From: an uncultured Sanguibacteroides sp.
GTDB lineage: Bacteria; Bacteroidota; Bacteroidia; Bacteroidales; Marinifilaceae
Direction: 5' to 3'
Assembly (NCBI RefSeq): GCF_900543425.1
Contig: NZ_UQRQ01000024.1
Coordinates: 1-47,404, forward strand
DNA length: 47,404 bases
In this document: one piece after another, positions 1 through 8,768 of the stretch
How the letters are laid out: each line of letters begins with the position of its first letter
Position numbering within the stretch: the stretch's first letter is position 1
The notes under the pieces: generated by a model
What the model was told of the DNA's origin: nothing
What the model saw: only the letters and a program-made list of their open reading frames with translations
The model's database searches: none
Translations under genes and position numbers: made by a program

Positions 1-1901
1 ACGATGCCAACCGTGCATTGATGGGGTCTAACATGATGCGTCAGGCTGTGCCTATTATTTGTCCGGAATCTCCGATCGTGGGTACCGGATTGGAGGCAAA
101 CCTGATTAAGGATTCCAGAACACAGATCGTTGCGGAAGGACCGGGAGTCGTAGATTATGTCGACGGTCGTAAGATAGTGATCAAATACGATCGTACGGAG
201 GAAGAGGCTTATGTAAGTTTTGACAATGATACGAAAGAGTATTATTTGCCTAAATATAAACGTACGAACCAGAGTACGACCATGACCCTGAAACCTATCG
301 TGAGAAAGGGGGATCGGGTAGAGGAAGGTCAGATATTAACGGAAGGATATTCTTCTGAAAAGGGAGAATTAGCCTTGGGACGCAACCTGAAAGTGGCCTT
401 CATGCCGTGGAAAGGATATAACTATGAGGATGCTATCGTAATTTCGGAGAATATCGTGCGTAACGATGTGTTTACTTCTGTGCACGTGGACGAATATTCA
501 TTGGAAGTACGGGAAACCAAACGCGGTCTGGAAGAGTTGACCGCCGATATCCCGAACGTAAGTGAGGAAGCTACCCGTGACCTGGATGAAAACGGTATTA
601 TCCGTATAGGCGCTCGTATTAAACCGGGCGATATCATGATCGGTAAGATTACTCCGAAAGGAGAATCGGATCCGAGTCCGGAAGAGAAACTGTTACGGGC
701 TATCTTCGGAGATAAGGCCGGAGATGTGAAAGATGCCTCCTTAAAAGCTTCTCCTTCATTGAGCGGGGTTATTATCGACAAGAAGTTGTACCAACGTACG
801 GTAGGGGATCGTAAGTCTAAAGCTGCAGGAAAGAACCTGTTGGCTGAATTTGACGAGCAGTTCCAGCGTAAAGTAGGCGATTTAACTTCTCTGTTGATCG
901 ATAAGTTGTTCGAATTGGTGAACGGAAAGACCTCTCAAGGAGTGAAGAATTATCTGAACGAGGATATTGTTCCGAAAGGAGTGAAATTCTCTTATAAGAT
1001 GCTCCAGAATATGAATTTCCTGCAGATCAATCCGAATAAATGGACGACCGATAAGCAGAAAAATGATATGATCCGCGACTTGTTGCATAATTATATCATC
1101 AAGTACAAGGAAATAGAGGGTCAGATCAAACGTAAGAAATATAATGCTACCGTCGGTGACGAGTTACCTTCTGGAATTATCAAGATGGCAAAAGTATACG
1201 TGGCTAAAAAACGTAAATTGCAGATCGGGGATAAGATGGCAGGACGTCACGGTAATAAAGGTATCGTATCCCGCGTGGTAAGGGTAGAGGATATGCCCTT
1301 CCTGGAAGACGGTACCCCGGTGGATATTTGTTTGAATCCGTTAGGTGTGCCTTCCCGTATGAACTTAGGACAGGTATTCGAAACCGTACTGGGTTGGGCC
1401 GGAAAGAAATTGGGCGTAAAATTTGCGACGCCGATTTTTGACGGAGCTACATTGGAAGAGATAAACGAATATACGGATAAGGCCGGATTGCCGAGAAACG
1501 GTACTACCTATCTGTACGACGGAGGAACCGGAGAGCGTTTTGACCAGCCTGCTACCGTGGGAGTGATCTATATGTTGAAGTTGGGTCACATGGTGGATGA
1601 CAAGATGCATGCCCGTTCTATCGGACCGTATTCTTTAATTACTCAGCAGCCTCTTGGAGGTAAGGCTCAGTTCGGAGGACAACGTTTCGGAGAGATGGAG
1701 GTTTGGGCATTGGAAGCCTTCGGAGCTTCTCATATCTTACAGGAGATTCTGACGGTGAAGTCGGACGATGTAATGGGTAGAACCAAGACTTACGAACATA
1801 TCGTGAAGGGAGAACCGTTACCTACACCGGGTATACCGGAATCCTTCAACGTGTTGTTACATGAGTTGAGAGGTTTGGGATTAAGCGTTAACTTGATATA
1901 A
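1..1901 (+). CDS. rpoB: RNA polymerase subunit beta, 3' part (5' end outside window)
   Basis: Catalytic beta subunit of DNA-directed RNA polymerase; about the last 630 residues are present and the gene is cut by the window edge. The frame is open from base 3 (DANRALMGSNM, a highly conserved RpoB segment), so the TTG/ATG codons near base 18-21 are internal and not starts. Visible hallmarks include GDKMAGRHGNKGIVSRV (active-site lysine region), LNPLGVPSRMNLGQVFE, and the C-terminal EMEVWALEAFGASHILQE block that contacts RpoC. The TAA stop is at 1899-1901. It is followed after 77 bp by rpoC, the usual rpoBC operon order. The spacer holds an AT-rich inverted repeat described separately. Identification is certain. 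Confidence 0.98.
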   Translation, partial: DANRALMGSNMMRQAVPIICPESPIVGTGLEANLIKDSRTQIVAEGPGVVDYVDGRKIVIKYDRTEEEAYVSFDNDTKEYYLPKYKRTNQSTTMTLKPIVRKGDRVEEGQILTEGYSSEKGELALGRNLKVAFMPWKGYNYEDAIVISENIVRNDVFTSVHVDEYSLEVRETKRGLEELTADIPNVSEEATRDLDENGIIRIGARIKPGDIMIGKITPKGESDPSPEEKLLRAIFGDKAGDVKDASLKASPSLSGVIIDKKLYQRTVGDRKSKAAGKNLLAEFDEQFQRKVGDLTSLLIDKLFELVNGKTSQGVKNYLNEDIVPKGVKFSYKMLQNMNFLQINPNKWTTDKQKNDMIRDLLHNYIIKYKEIEGQIKRKKYNATVGDELPSGIIKMAKVYVAKKRKLQIGDKMAGRHGNKGIVSRVVRVEDMPFLEDGTPVDICLNPLGVPSRMNLGQVFETVLGWAGKKLGVKFATPIFDGATLEEINEYTDKAGLPRNGTTYLYDGGTGERFDQPATVGVIYMLKLGHMVDDKMHARSIGPYSLITQQPLGGKAQFGGQRFGEMEVWALEAFGASHILQEILTVKSDDVMGRTKTYEHIVKGEPLPTPGIPESFNVLLHELRGLGLSVNLI

Positions 1902-1906
1902 TTTTT

Positions 1907-1972
1907 GATTTACGATTTCAGATTTGAGACGGGTTGCTTGCAATGAGATCTAAAATCTGAAATCTAAAATTC
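1907..1972. repeat. AT-rich inverted repeat in the rpoB-rpoC spacer
   Basis: The left arm at 1907-1929 (GATTTACGATTTCAGATTT and following bases) and the right arm at 1949-1972 are imperfect reverse complements sharing GATTTCAGATTT. They would form a stem of about 22 bp with few mismatches and a loop of about 19 nt. The words resemble the AT-rich modules seen at 21.3, 26.4 and 47.1 kb. No T-run follows, so it does not look like a terminator. It could be an RNA processing or stabilising hairpin inside the rpoBC message, or a remnant of the repeat family. Confidence 0.6.
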
Positions 1973-1978
1973 ATAAAT

Positions 1979-4900
1979 ATGGCATTCAGAAAAGAGAATA
2001 AGACAAAAACTAGTTTTACAAAGATCGCTATTGGTTTGGCTTCTCCGGAAGAGATTCTGGAGCGTTCCAGTGGTGTGGTGTTAAAACCGGAGACCATAAA
2101 CTATCGTACCTATAAACCTGAACGGGATGGTTTGTTCTGTGAACGAATCTTCGGGCCGGTGAAAGACTACGAATGTCATTGCGGTAAATACAAACGTATT
2201 CGCTATAAAGGAATCGTGTGCGACCGATGTGGTGTTGAGGTGACGGAGAAAAAGGTTCGTCGTGAGCGGATGGGGCATATCCAATTGGTTGTTCCCGTGG
2301 CACACATTTGGTATTTCAAATCATTGCCGAATAAGATCGGTTATCTGTTGGGATTGCCTTCCAAGAAATTGGATGCGGTGATTTATTACGAGAGATATGT
2401 CGTGGTAAACCCGGGTGTTATGGCCGAGTCCGGAATTAAAACGCTGGATTTCCTTACGGAAGAGGAGTACCTTGATATTTTAGATAAACTTCCGAATGAG
2501 AATCAATACTTGGATGACGATGATCCCAATAAGTTCATTGCCAAAATGGGTGCTGAGGCTATCTCCATGTTGTTGGAGCGTTTGGATTTGGATGATTTGT
2601 CTTACGAGTTAAGAAATAAGGCCAATACCGAGACGTCTCAACAGCGGAAAAACGAAGCTTTGAAACGTCTTCAGGTAGTAGAGGCATTCCGGGAAAGTAA
2701 AGATATTAATAAACCGGAATGGATGATTGTGAAGGTGGTTTCTGTGATTCCTCCCGAACTACGTCCGTTGGTTCCGCTGGACGGAGGTCGTTTTGCCACG
2801 TCCGATTTGAACGATTTGTACCGGAGAGTGATTATCCGTAACAATCGTTTGAAACGCTTAATTGAAATTAAGGCTCCGGATGTGATTTTACGGAATGAGA
2901 AACGTATGTTACAGGAAGCTGTCGACTCTTTGTTTGACAATTCCCGTAAATCCAATGCTGTAAAGATCGAAAACAACCGGCCGCTGAAATCTCTTTCCGA
3001 CAGTTTGAAGGGTAAACAGGGACGTTTCCGTCAGAATTTGTTAGGAAAGCGTGTCGATTATTCGGCTCGTTCGGTTATTGTTGTGGGGCCCGATTTGAAG
3101 ATGCACGAATGTGGTCTTCCCAAGGATATGGCGGCCGAACTTTATATGCCGTTCATTATCCGGAAATTGATTGAACGGGGTATCGTGAAAACGGTGAAGA
3201 GTGCCAAGAAGATCGTGGATCGCCGCGATCCGATCGTGTGGGATATTCTGGAAAATGTGTTGAAGGGTCATCCGGTATTGTTAAACCGTGCACCGACCCT
3301 GCACCGTTTGGGTATTCAGGCGTTCCAACCGAAACTGATCGAAGGAAAGGCTATCCGTTTGCATCCGTTGGCTTGTACCGGATTTAACGCCGACTTCGAC
3401 GGTGACCAGATGGCTGTTCACTTGCCTTTGGGTAATGAAGCTATTCTGGAAGCTCAGATTTTGATGTTATGTTCCCATAATATATTGAATCCTGCTAACG
3501 GAGCCCCTATTACGGTTCCTTCCCAGGATATGGTATTGGGTTTATATTATATCACAAAACCGAGAAAAGGTGCCCGGGGAGAAGGATTGAAATTTTATTC
3601 TCCGGAGGAGGTTATTATCGCCTTTAACGAAAGAGCGGTAGATTTGCATGCAGAGATCAAAGTGAAGATCGATGATGTGGATCAAGAGGGGAATCCCATT
3701 CGTCATACGATAGATACTACCGTTGGACGGGTTTTATTAAACCAATATACTCCGAAGAATTACCCGTATATCAATACGTTGATTACGAAGAAAGCTTTAC
3801 GCGATATCATCGGTGACGTGTTTAAGCGTTGCGGTGTGGATGTAACGGCTAAATTCTTGGACGATATTAAGGATTTGGGATACCGGAAAGCTTTTGAAGG
3901 AGGTTTGTCCTTTAACTTGGGAGACGTAATCATCCCGGATGAGAAACAATCTCTGTTGGAAGAAGGTTATAATCAAGTAGACGAGGTAATGGCAAACTAT
4001 AATATGGGATTCATTACCAATAACGAACGTTATAATCAGATTATTGATATCTGGACACATGTGAACGCCAATTTGACGGCTACGTTGATGAAGCAGTTGG
4101 CTTCCGACGATCAGGGATTCAATTCCATTTATATGATGTTGGATTCAGGAGCCCGTGGTTCCCGCGAGCAGATTCGTCAGTTGGGTGGTATGCGTGGATT
4201 GATGGCTAAACCCCAGAAATCAGGAGCAACCGGTGGACAGATTATTGAGAACCCGATTTTGGCTAACTTTAAAGAGGGATTGTCCGTATTGGAGTACTTT
4301 ATTTCTACCCACGGAGCCCGTAAAGGTTTGGCCGATACGGCGTTGAAGACGGCTGATGCCGGTTATTTAACCCGGCGTTTGGTCGATGTAGCCAATGATA
4401 TTACGATCACGGAGGAGGACTGCGGTACATTGCGCGGTATTACCATATCGGCGATTAAGAATAACGAAGAGGTTGTTGCTTCTTTGTCCGAACGGATTTT
4501 AGGGCGTGTTTCCGTACATGATATTTATCATCCGAATACGGGTGAACTGATCGTTGCTTCTGGAGAGGAGATTACGGAAGTCATTGCCGATATTATCGAA
4601 AAGTCGCCGATTGAACGTGTAGAAGTTCGTTCCGTGTTGACTTGTGAAGCGAAAAAAGGAGTTTGTGCTAAATGTTACGGACGTAACCTGGCCACGAGCC
4701 GGATGGTAGAGAAAGGGGAGGCTGTCGGTGTTATTGCGGCACAATCCATTGGAGAGCCGGGTACACAGTTGACATTGAGAACATTCCACGTGGGAGGTAC
4801 TGCCGGAAATATTTCCAGCGAGAACTCTTTGAAGGCAAAATACGAAGGTTACGTGGAGTTTGAAGAGTTACGTTCTGTAGAACATACCTTGGATAACGGA

Positions 4901-6229
4901 AGCGTATGTGATGTTGTGGTAGGACGTCTGACAGAATTACGTATTGTTGATAAAAATACGAATATCATATTAGTTTCTCATGCTATTCCTTACGGTGCGA
5001 AATTATTCGTGAAAGATGGCCAGGAAGTGAACAAGGGAGATTTACTTTGTGAGTGGGATCCGTTCAATGCATTGATCATCACCGAGTATGCCGGAACGAT
5101 AGGATTGGAAAATCTGATCGAAGGAGAAACCTATAAGGAGGAGTCGGATGAAACTACCGGATTCCGGGAGATGATCATTATTGAATTCCGGGATAAGACA
5201 AAAGCTCCTGCTTTGTGTATTAAAGATGCGGGAGATAATGTTGTGAAGAGCTATAACTTGCCGGTAGGCGCTCACATCGTGGTGAAAGGGGGAGCGAAGG
5301 TAACCGCCGGTAGTACGATTGCCAAGATTCCGAGAGCTGTCGGTAAGGCGGGTGATATCACGGGAGGTCTTCCGCGTGTTACCGAGTTATTCGAAGCTCG
5401 TAATCCGTCGAATCCTGCTGTCGTATCGGAAATTGACGGAGAGGTGACCTATGGTAAGATCAAACGCGGTAATCGTGAGATTGTCGTTACTTCCAAGGCC
5501 GGAGAGGTGAAGAAGTATTTGGTTTCTTTGTCTAAACAGATATTGGTTCAGGAAAACGATTATGTTCGCGCAGGAACGCCGTTATCCGACGGAGCAATTA
5601 CTCCGACCGATATATTGAATATCGAGGGACCGATAAAGGTACAGGAATATATCGTAAATGAGGTTCAGGATGTATACCGGATGCAGGGTGTGAAGATCAA
5701 TGATAAGCATTTTGAGATCATTGTTCATCAGATGATGCGTAAGGTGTTGATTCAGGATGCCGGAGATACCAAGTTCCTGGAGAGCCAAATCGTGGATAAA
5801 TCCGAATTTATGGAAGAGAACGATGCCATGTATGGTAAGAAGGTCGTTTTGGATCCGGGGGATTCGGACCGGGTAAAAGCGGGACAGATTATTACGGTAC
5901 GTATGCTTCGGGATATCAATTCCCAGTTGAAACGTCGTGATATGAAAGTGGTAGAAGCTCGAGATGCTGTGCCTGCGACATCTGCGCAGGTGCTTCAAGG
6001 AATCACGAGGGCTGCTCTTCAAACTGCCAGCTTTATTTCGGCTGCTTCTTTCCAGGAGACCACTAAAGTATTGAATGAGGCGGCTATTCACGGGAAAGTA
6101 GATCCATTGGAGGGATTGAAAGAGAACGTGATTTGCGGTCACTTGATACCGGTTGGAACCGGAATGAAAGAGTTCAGAAGTTTGATCGTCGGTTCGAAAG
6201 CGGACTTCGAGAAAATTGAGAATAAATAA
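1979..6229 (+). CDS. rpoC: RNA polymerase subunit beta'
   Basis: Full-length RpoC, 1416 residues, the subunit carrying the catalytic Mg2+ site of RNA polymerase. The N-terminal zinc site is visible as CHCGKYKRIRYKGIVCDRCG. The absolutely conserved NADFDGD motif is at about residues 470-476. The second zinc site (CEAKKGVCAKCYG) is followed by the conserved bridge-helix/trigger-loop-type stretch GVIAAQSIGEPGTQLTLRTF. The ATG at 1979 gives the expected MAFRKENK start and lies just after the AT-rich spacer. The gene ends in TAA and is followed directly by an intrinsic terminator, which closes the rpoBC operon. Nothing abnormal is seen in the reading frame. Confidence 0.98.
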   Translation: MAFRKENKTKTSFTKIAIGLASPEEILERSSGVVLKPETINYRTYKPERDGLFCERIFGPVKDYECHCGKYKRIRYKGIVCDRCGVEVTEKKVRRERMGHIQLVVPVAHIWYFKSLPNKIGYLLGLPSKKLDAVIYYERYVVVNPGVMAESGIKTLDFLTEEEYLDILDKLPNENQYLDDDDPNKFIAKMGAEAISMLLERLDLDDLSYELRNKANTETSQQRKNEALKRLQVVEAFRESKDINKPEWMIVKVVSVIPPELRPLVPLDGGRFATSDLNDLYRRVIIRNNRLKRLIEIKAPDVILRNEKRMLQEAVDSLFDNSRKSNAVKIENNRPLKSLSDSLKGKQGRFRQNLLGKRVDYSARSVIVVGPDLKMHECGLPKDMAAELYMPFIIRKLIERGIVKTVKSAKKIVDRRDPIVWDILENVLKGHPVLLNRAPTLHRLGIQAFQPKLIEGKAIRLHPLACTGFNADFDGDQMAVHLPLGNEAILEAQILMLCSHNILNPANGAPITVPSQDMVLGLYYITKPRKGARGEGLKFYSPEEVIIAFNERAVDLHAEIKVKIDDVDQEGNPIRHTIDTTVGRVLLNQYTPKNYPYINTLITKKALRDIIGDVFKRCGVDVTAKFLDDIKDLGYRKAFEGGLSFNLGDVIIPDEKQSLLEEGYNQVDEVMANYNMGFITNNERYNQIIDIWTHVNANLTATLMKQLASDDQGFNSIYMMLDSGARGSREQIRQLGGMRGLMAKPQKSGATGGQIIENPILANFKEGLSVLEYFISTHGARKGLADTALKTADAGYLTRRLVDVANDITITEEDCGTLRGITISAIKNNEEVVASLSERILGRVSVHDIYHPNTGELIVASGEEITEVIADIIEKSPIERVEVRSVLTCEAKKGVCAKCYGRNLATSRMVEKGEAVGVIAAQSIGEPGTQLTLRTFHVGGTAGNISSENSLKAKYEGYVEFEELRSVEHTLDNGSVCDVVVGRLTELRIVDKNTNIILVSHAIPYGAKLFVKDGQEVNKGDLLCEWDPFNALIITEYAGTIGLENLIEGETYKEESDETTGFREMIIIEFRDKTKAPALCIKDAGDNVVKSYNLPVGAHIVVKGGAKVTAGSTIAKIPRAVGKAGDITGGLPRVTELFEARNPSNPAVVSEIDGEVTYGKIKRGNREIVVTSKAGEVKKYLVSLSKQILVQENDYVRAGTPLSDGAITPTDILNIEGPIKVQEYIVNEVQDVYRMQGVKINDKHFEIIVHQMMRKVLIQDAGDTKFLESQIVDKSEFMEENDAMYGKKVVLDPGDSDRVKAGQIITVRMLRDINSQLKRRDMKVVEARDAVPATSAQVLQGITRAALQTASFISAASFQETTKVLNEAAIHGKVDPLEGLKENVICGHLIPVGTGMKEFRSLIVGSKADFEKIENK

Positions 6230-6234
6230 ACAAG

Positions 6235-6266
6235 AGACCATCGGTTTTTCCGGTGGTCTTTTTTTT
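6235..6266 (+). terminator. Intrinsic terminator after rpoC
   Basis: AGACCATCGG (6235-6244) pairs fully with CCGGTGGTCT (6250-6259), with one G-U pair, around a TTTTT loop. A run of T residues follows to 6266. It begins 6 bp after the rpoC stop codon and is a textbook rho-independent terminator on the plus strand. Confidence 0.92.
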
Positions 6267-6332
6267 CCGGTTATTTGATGTTTGGGGTGTATAAGTTTTG
6301 ATGGCCGGGCGATTAAAATTTCCGATAATCAT

Positions 6333-6340
6333 TATCTTTG
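6333..6340 (+). promoter_or_regulatory. Bacteroidetes-type -7 box for the DUF3467 gene
   Basis: TATCTTTG matches the Bacteroidetes sigma-ABfr -7 consensus TAnnTTTG and lies 25 bp upstream of the chosen ATG at 6366. No convincing TTTG -33 element at about 20 bp was found. The box lies inside the longer possible reading frame starting at 6282, which argues for the shorter protein. Confidence 0.55.
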
Positions 6341-6365
6341 CTTAACATTAATTGTAAGAGAAATC

Positions 6366-6680
6366 ATGGAAGAGAAAAAAAATCAGTTGGATATAGAATT
6401 AAGTCATGAAATAGCACAGGGAACCTATGCTAATTTGGCGATTATTTCCCATTCTAGTTCGGAGTTTATCGTGGATTTTATTCGGATCATGCCGGGAGTA
6501 CCGAAAGCAGACGTAAAAAGTAGGATTATTCTTACGCCGGAGCATGCGAAACGTTTGATGTTAGCCCTTCAGGATAATGTCCGGAAATTTGAGCAAAGTT
6601 ATGGTCGTATAAATATTCCTGAAGGAGAACCTATGGGGCCGATGTTTCCCATGGATGTGGAACCGAAGGGACAAGCTTAA
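6366..6680 (+). CDS. DUF3467-type small conserved protein
   Basis: A 104-residue soluble protein with the pattern of the Bacteroidetes family I recognise as DUF3467: a segment like GTYANLAIISHSSSEFIVDF, then a proline-containing PGVPKADVKSRIILTPEHAK block and a helix (RLMLALQDNVRKFEQSYG). The function of this family is not known to me. The frame is open back to 6282, but the ATG at 6366 is preferred: the conserved domain starts there, it is preceded by a purine-rich stretch (AAGAG), and a TAnnTTTG box lies between the two candidate starts. The gene stands alone after the rpoC terminator. Its short acidic/Met-rich tail (about PMGPMFPMDVEPKGQA) looks disordered. Confidence 0.85.
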   Translation: MEEKKNQLDIELSHEIAQGTYANLAIISHSSSEFIVDFIRIMPGVPKADVKSRIILTPEHAKRLMLALQDNVRKFEQSYGRINIPEGEPMGPMFPMDVEPKGQA

Positions 6681-6730
6681 TTATTGATTAAAGGATTTTG
6701 TGGTTCTGTGATTGGGAATTTCGGATTTTT

Positions 6731-6797
6731 GATTGACGATTTTAAGATGGCAAGATCGGAATTGAATCAGATCCAATCTACAATTTACAATTAAACG
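6731..6797 (-). repeat. AT-rich intergenic module (repeat family, no GC core)
   Basis: The stretch GATTGACGATTTTAAGATGG, then CAAGATCGGAATTGAATCAG and TACAATTTACAATT, recurs nearly unchanged at 21338-21402 and in reverse orientation at about 26401-26455 and 47069-47120. There it accompanies the GC-rich core; here it occurs alone, downstream of the DUF3467 gene. Confidence 0.7.
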
Positions 6798-6848
6798 GTT
6801 TTGGTGGCCAGAAGATTATAAATAACATCCGGGGACGGGTGCGATGGG

Positions 6849-6886
6849 TTATTCAGAAAGTACGCGACTTTCTGAATAATTTTTTT
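6849..6886 (+). terminator. Hairpin terminator between convergent DUF3467 gene and crcB
   Basis: TTATTCAGAAAGT (6849-6861) and ACTTTCTGAATAA (6867-6879) form a perfect 13-bp stem with a 5-nt loop, followed on the plus strand by seven T residues (6880-6886). The T-run overlaps the crcB stop codon (6885-6887). On the minus strand the same hairpin follows the crcB stop directly but lacks a T-tract, so it is strongest as a plus-strand terminator and may only partly stop the urease operon transcript. Confidence 0.8.
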
Positions 6887-7262
6887 ATGCTGCTTTGATA
6901 AGACTGCGTCCCAGCCAAACCAGAATAATACCCAAAATAATACTTAAGCCGAGATAAAGGGAGAAATAGAGCCAATGCCTATTCTGAATGAGTAAAAACA
7001 TATCATCGGCAAAAGAGGAGAAGGTTGTGAATCCGCCGCAAAAACCGGTAATCAGAAAGACATTCATATTCGGTGAGATCAAATGGGCTTTTTCTGCTAA
7101 CCCGAAAAAAATACCGATAACGAAACTACCGATAATATTTACGGCAAATGTACCCCAGGGGAAAGGAGAGGTTGTAACGAAATGACAGAATTTTCCCACT
7201 AAAAAACGCAGGCAGGTACCTATAAAGCCTCCTATTCCTGCAATAATCATCGCTTTAAACAT
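6885..7262 (-). CDS. crcB: Fluoride channel CrcB/FluC
   Basis: A 125-residue inner-membrane protein with four predicted hydrophobic helices. It belongs to the CrcB/Fluc family of dual-topology, dimeric fluoride exporters. Family motifs are clear: GIGGFIGTCLRF at the N-terminus (GxxGxxxR), WGTFAVNIIGSFVIG, and GFCGGFTTFSSF, whose phenylalanines line the fluoride pore. The length is normal. It is the last gene of the minus-strand urease run, 30 bp after the MFS gene, with a fair ribosome site (TTAGGAATT before ATG). I saw no fluoride (crcB) riboswitch in the short space upstream, so it probably depends on operon transcription. Fluoride is a known urease inhibitor, so its place in this operon may be functional (inference). 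Confidence 0.93.
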   Translation of the reverse strand: MFKAMIIAGIGGFIGTCLRFLVGKFCHFVTTSPFPWGTFAVNIIGSFVIGIFFGLAEKAHLISPNMNVFLITGFCGGFTTFSSFADDMFLLIQNRHWLYFSLYLGLSIILGIILVWLGRSLIKAA

Positions 7263-7292
7263 AATTCCTAATTTTATTTGTTAGACATGTAT

Positions 7293-8681
7293 TTATTTCG
7301 GCAATCGTTTGAAGACCATGGGACCGACAATGGCAGTAATCACTCCTCCCAGTATCAGGATACCGATGGCTACTAACAATACTAGCTTTCCTCCTCCCAG
7401 TTTCAGAAGGGGAGGAATGATGAAGGTGGCAATTATAGCCCCGAGTTTACCTAAAGCAGAAGCGATTCCTTCGCCGCTCGCTCTTGTCTGAAGGTCATAG
7501 ATCCGACTGGGTAAAATAAATGTCATCATGTGTGGCCCGGCATTTAAAGCCACTTCAAAAAGCATGAATCCGATAAGGATTACCCAGGCGGGTAGATGAT
7601 ACATATATCCCAGCAGAACGACAAATAATCCTATGGCGCTTATGAAGAATCCTAAGGATTGATCCCTGATCGGGTTGATTTTGTTGATGAGGCTAATACC
7701 CAAGATGAATCCCGAGATAACGGCGAGGTTGATATATAGCGTAATCCTTAAAGCGTCGATCACCCGGTCGAAGGGAAGTGCATCAGGAGGGATGAATCCC
7801 AGCGATAGTAATAAGATCGGAGTGAATATTCCGATTCCATATACGCCCATTCCTTCGCACCCCCACGGGATTCCGCTTAAAATTATTTTTTTGATATTTC
7901 CCCGTACAAAAAGCTCTTTCCAAGAACTTTGGGGTTGGCTTCTGGTTTTGGATTTGTTCGCTAATTCACCGATGTAGACATCATTGCCTAAAAAGTAACG
8001 AACATTTTTTTCTGCTTCTTGAACCTTGCCGTGAATAGCTAACCATTCCGGGCTTTCTGCAAAATGTATGCGGGAAAGAAAAGCGGCTGCAGCGAAGATA
8101 GAAATGAAGAGAAAGAGTTTGTTCCATATCTCCGGATTACCCGTACTTTTCAGTAAATAATAGGCTACGATAATCATTAGTACGTTGCCGAGAGCCGAGG
8201 AGGCTTTGGATATTCCTAACATCTGTTTTTTCCATTTTTTAGGCATTATTTCCGATACGTAAGAGGGATCGAGGGCGTAGCCTCCTCCGATGCTGAATCC
8301 TATGATCAGTAAATTTATAGTCAGGACAAGAATTGATTGTGAGAAAAAAATCCATAGAGAGGCGAATAAAATGAGTAACGGGCACAACCGGAAAAAAAAG
8401 AGGTAGCCGTATTTATCACTAAGATGACCGAAAAACAGGGAACCGATGGTAATGCCTATTAAGCCTGACGAGAAGACAAAACCCTGTGCCCAGGATGAAA
8501 GTTCCGGATGATGAGTAATAGCTATGAGCGGTGCGATTACTCCGATAAGGATAGCCAATACTCCTCCAAAAAATTGTCCTGCCGATGCTATTATAAGTAT
8601 GCGAATGTGTCCCCAACGAAGAGGCATAGTATCCATATTCACCATCTTGTCCGATGTTGTGTTTTCTGTCATATGATTCAT
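7293..8681 (-). CDS. MFS permease in urease operon, substrate unknown
   Basis: A 462-residue, 12-helix major facilitator superfamily transporter. The first loop has the MFS signature GHLSDKYGYLFFFR, and the middle has a sugar/phosphate-porter-like block (GFSIGGGYALDPSYVSEIMP). The cytosolic N-terminus before helix 1 is unusually rich in Met with one His (MNHMTENTTSDKMVNMDTM); whether this binds metal is unknown. The gene is co-directional with the urea channel 87 bp upstream, a spacer that contains a perfect 18-bp hairpin. It is 30 bp from crcB. Context suggests export or import of something tied to urea use (ammonium, bicarbonate, a metal complex or an organic acid), but sequence alone does not decide. 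MFS assignment is firm; function is open. Confidence 0.85.
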   Translation of the reverse strand: MNHMTENTTSDKMVNMDTMPLRWGHIRILIIASAGQFFGGVLAILIGVIAPLIAITHHPELSSWAQGFVFSSGLIGITIGSLFFGHLSDKYGYLFFFRLCPLLILFASLWIFFSQSILVLTINLLIIGFSIGGGYALDPSYVSEIMPKKWKKQMLGISKASSALGNVLMIIVAYYLLKSTGNPEIWNKLFLFISIFAAAAFLSRIHFAESPEWLAIHGKVQEAEKNVRYFLGNDVYIGELANKSKTRSQPQSSWKELFVRGNIKKIILSGIPWGCEGMGVYGIGIFTPILLLSLGFIPPDALPFDRVIDALRITLYINLAVISGFILGISLINKINPIRDQSLGFFISAIGLFVVLLGYMYHLPAWVILIGFMLFEVALNAGPHMMTFILPSRIYDLQTRASGEGIASALGKLGAIIATFIIPPLLKLGGGKLVLLVAIGILILGGVITAIVGPMVFKRLPK

Positions 8682-8701
8682 TTTTCGATTTGAATATCAT
8701 T

Positions 8702-8747
8702 GCATCTTTCTATCGTCACTATTGTACTTGTGACGATAGAAAGATGC
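8702..8747 (-). repeat. Perfect 18-bp hairpin between urea channel and MFS genes
   Basis: GCATCTTTCTATCGTCAC (8702-8719) and GTGACGATAGAAAGATGC (8730-8747) are exact reverse complements around a 10-nt loop. On the transcribed minus strand no U-run follows, so it is not a canonical terminator. It is more likely an mRNA-end stabiliser, processing site or partial attenuator that lowers expression of the MFS gene and crcB. Confidence 0.8.
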
Positions 8748-8768
8748 GATGGAAGGATTTTTGAGAAT

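Noticed and set aside
422..781. Antisense open frames over rpoB, rpoC, ureC, secDF and other long genes
   Set aside because: They are shadows of strongly conserved genes on the other strand, with no family resemblance or ribosome sites.
7263..7292. Fluoride riboswitch before crcB
   Set aside because: Only 30 bp separate crcB from the MFS gene, too short for the riboswitch fold, and no matching motif was seen.
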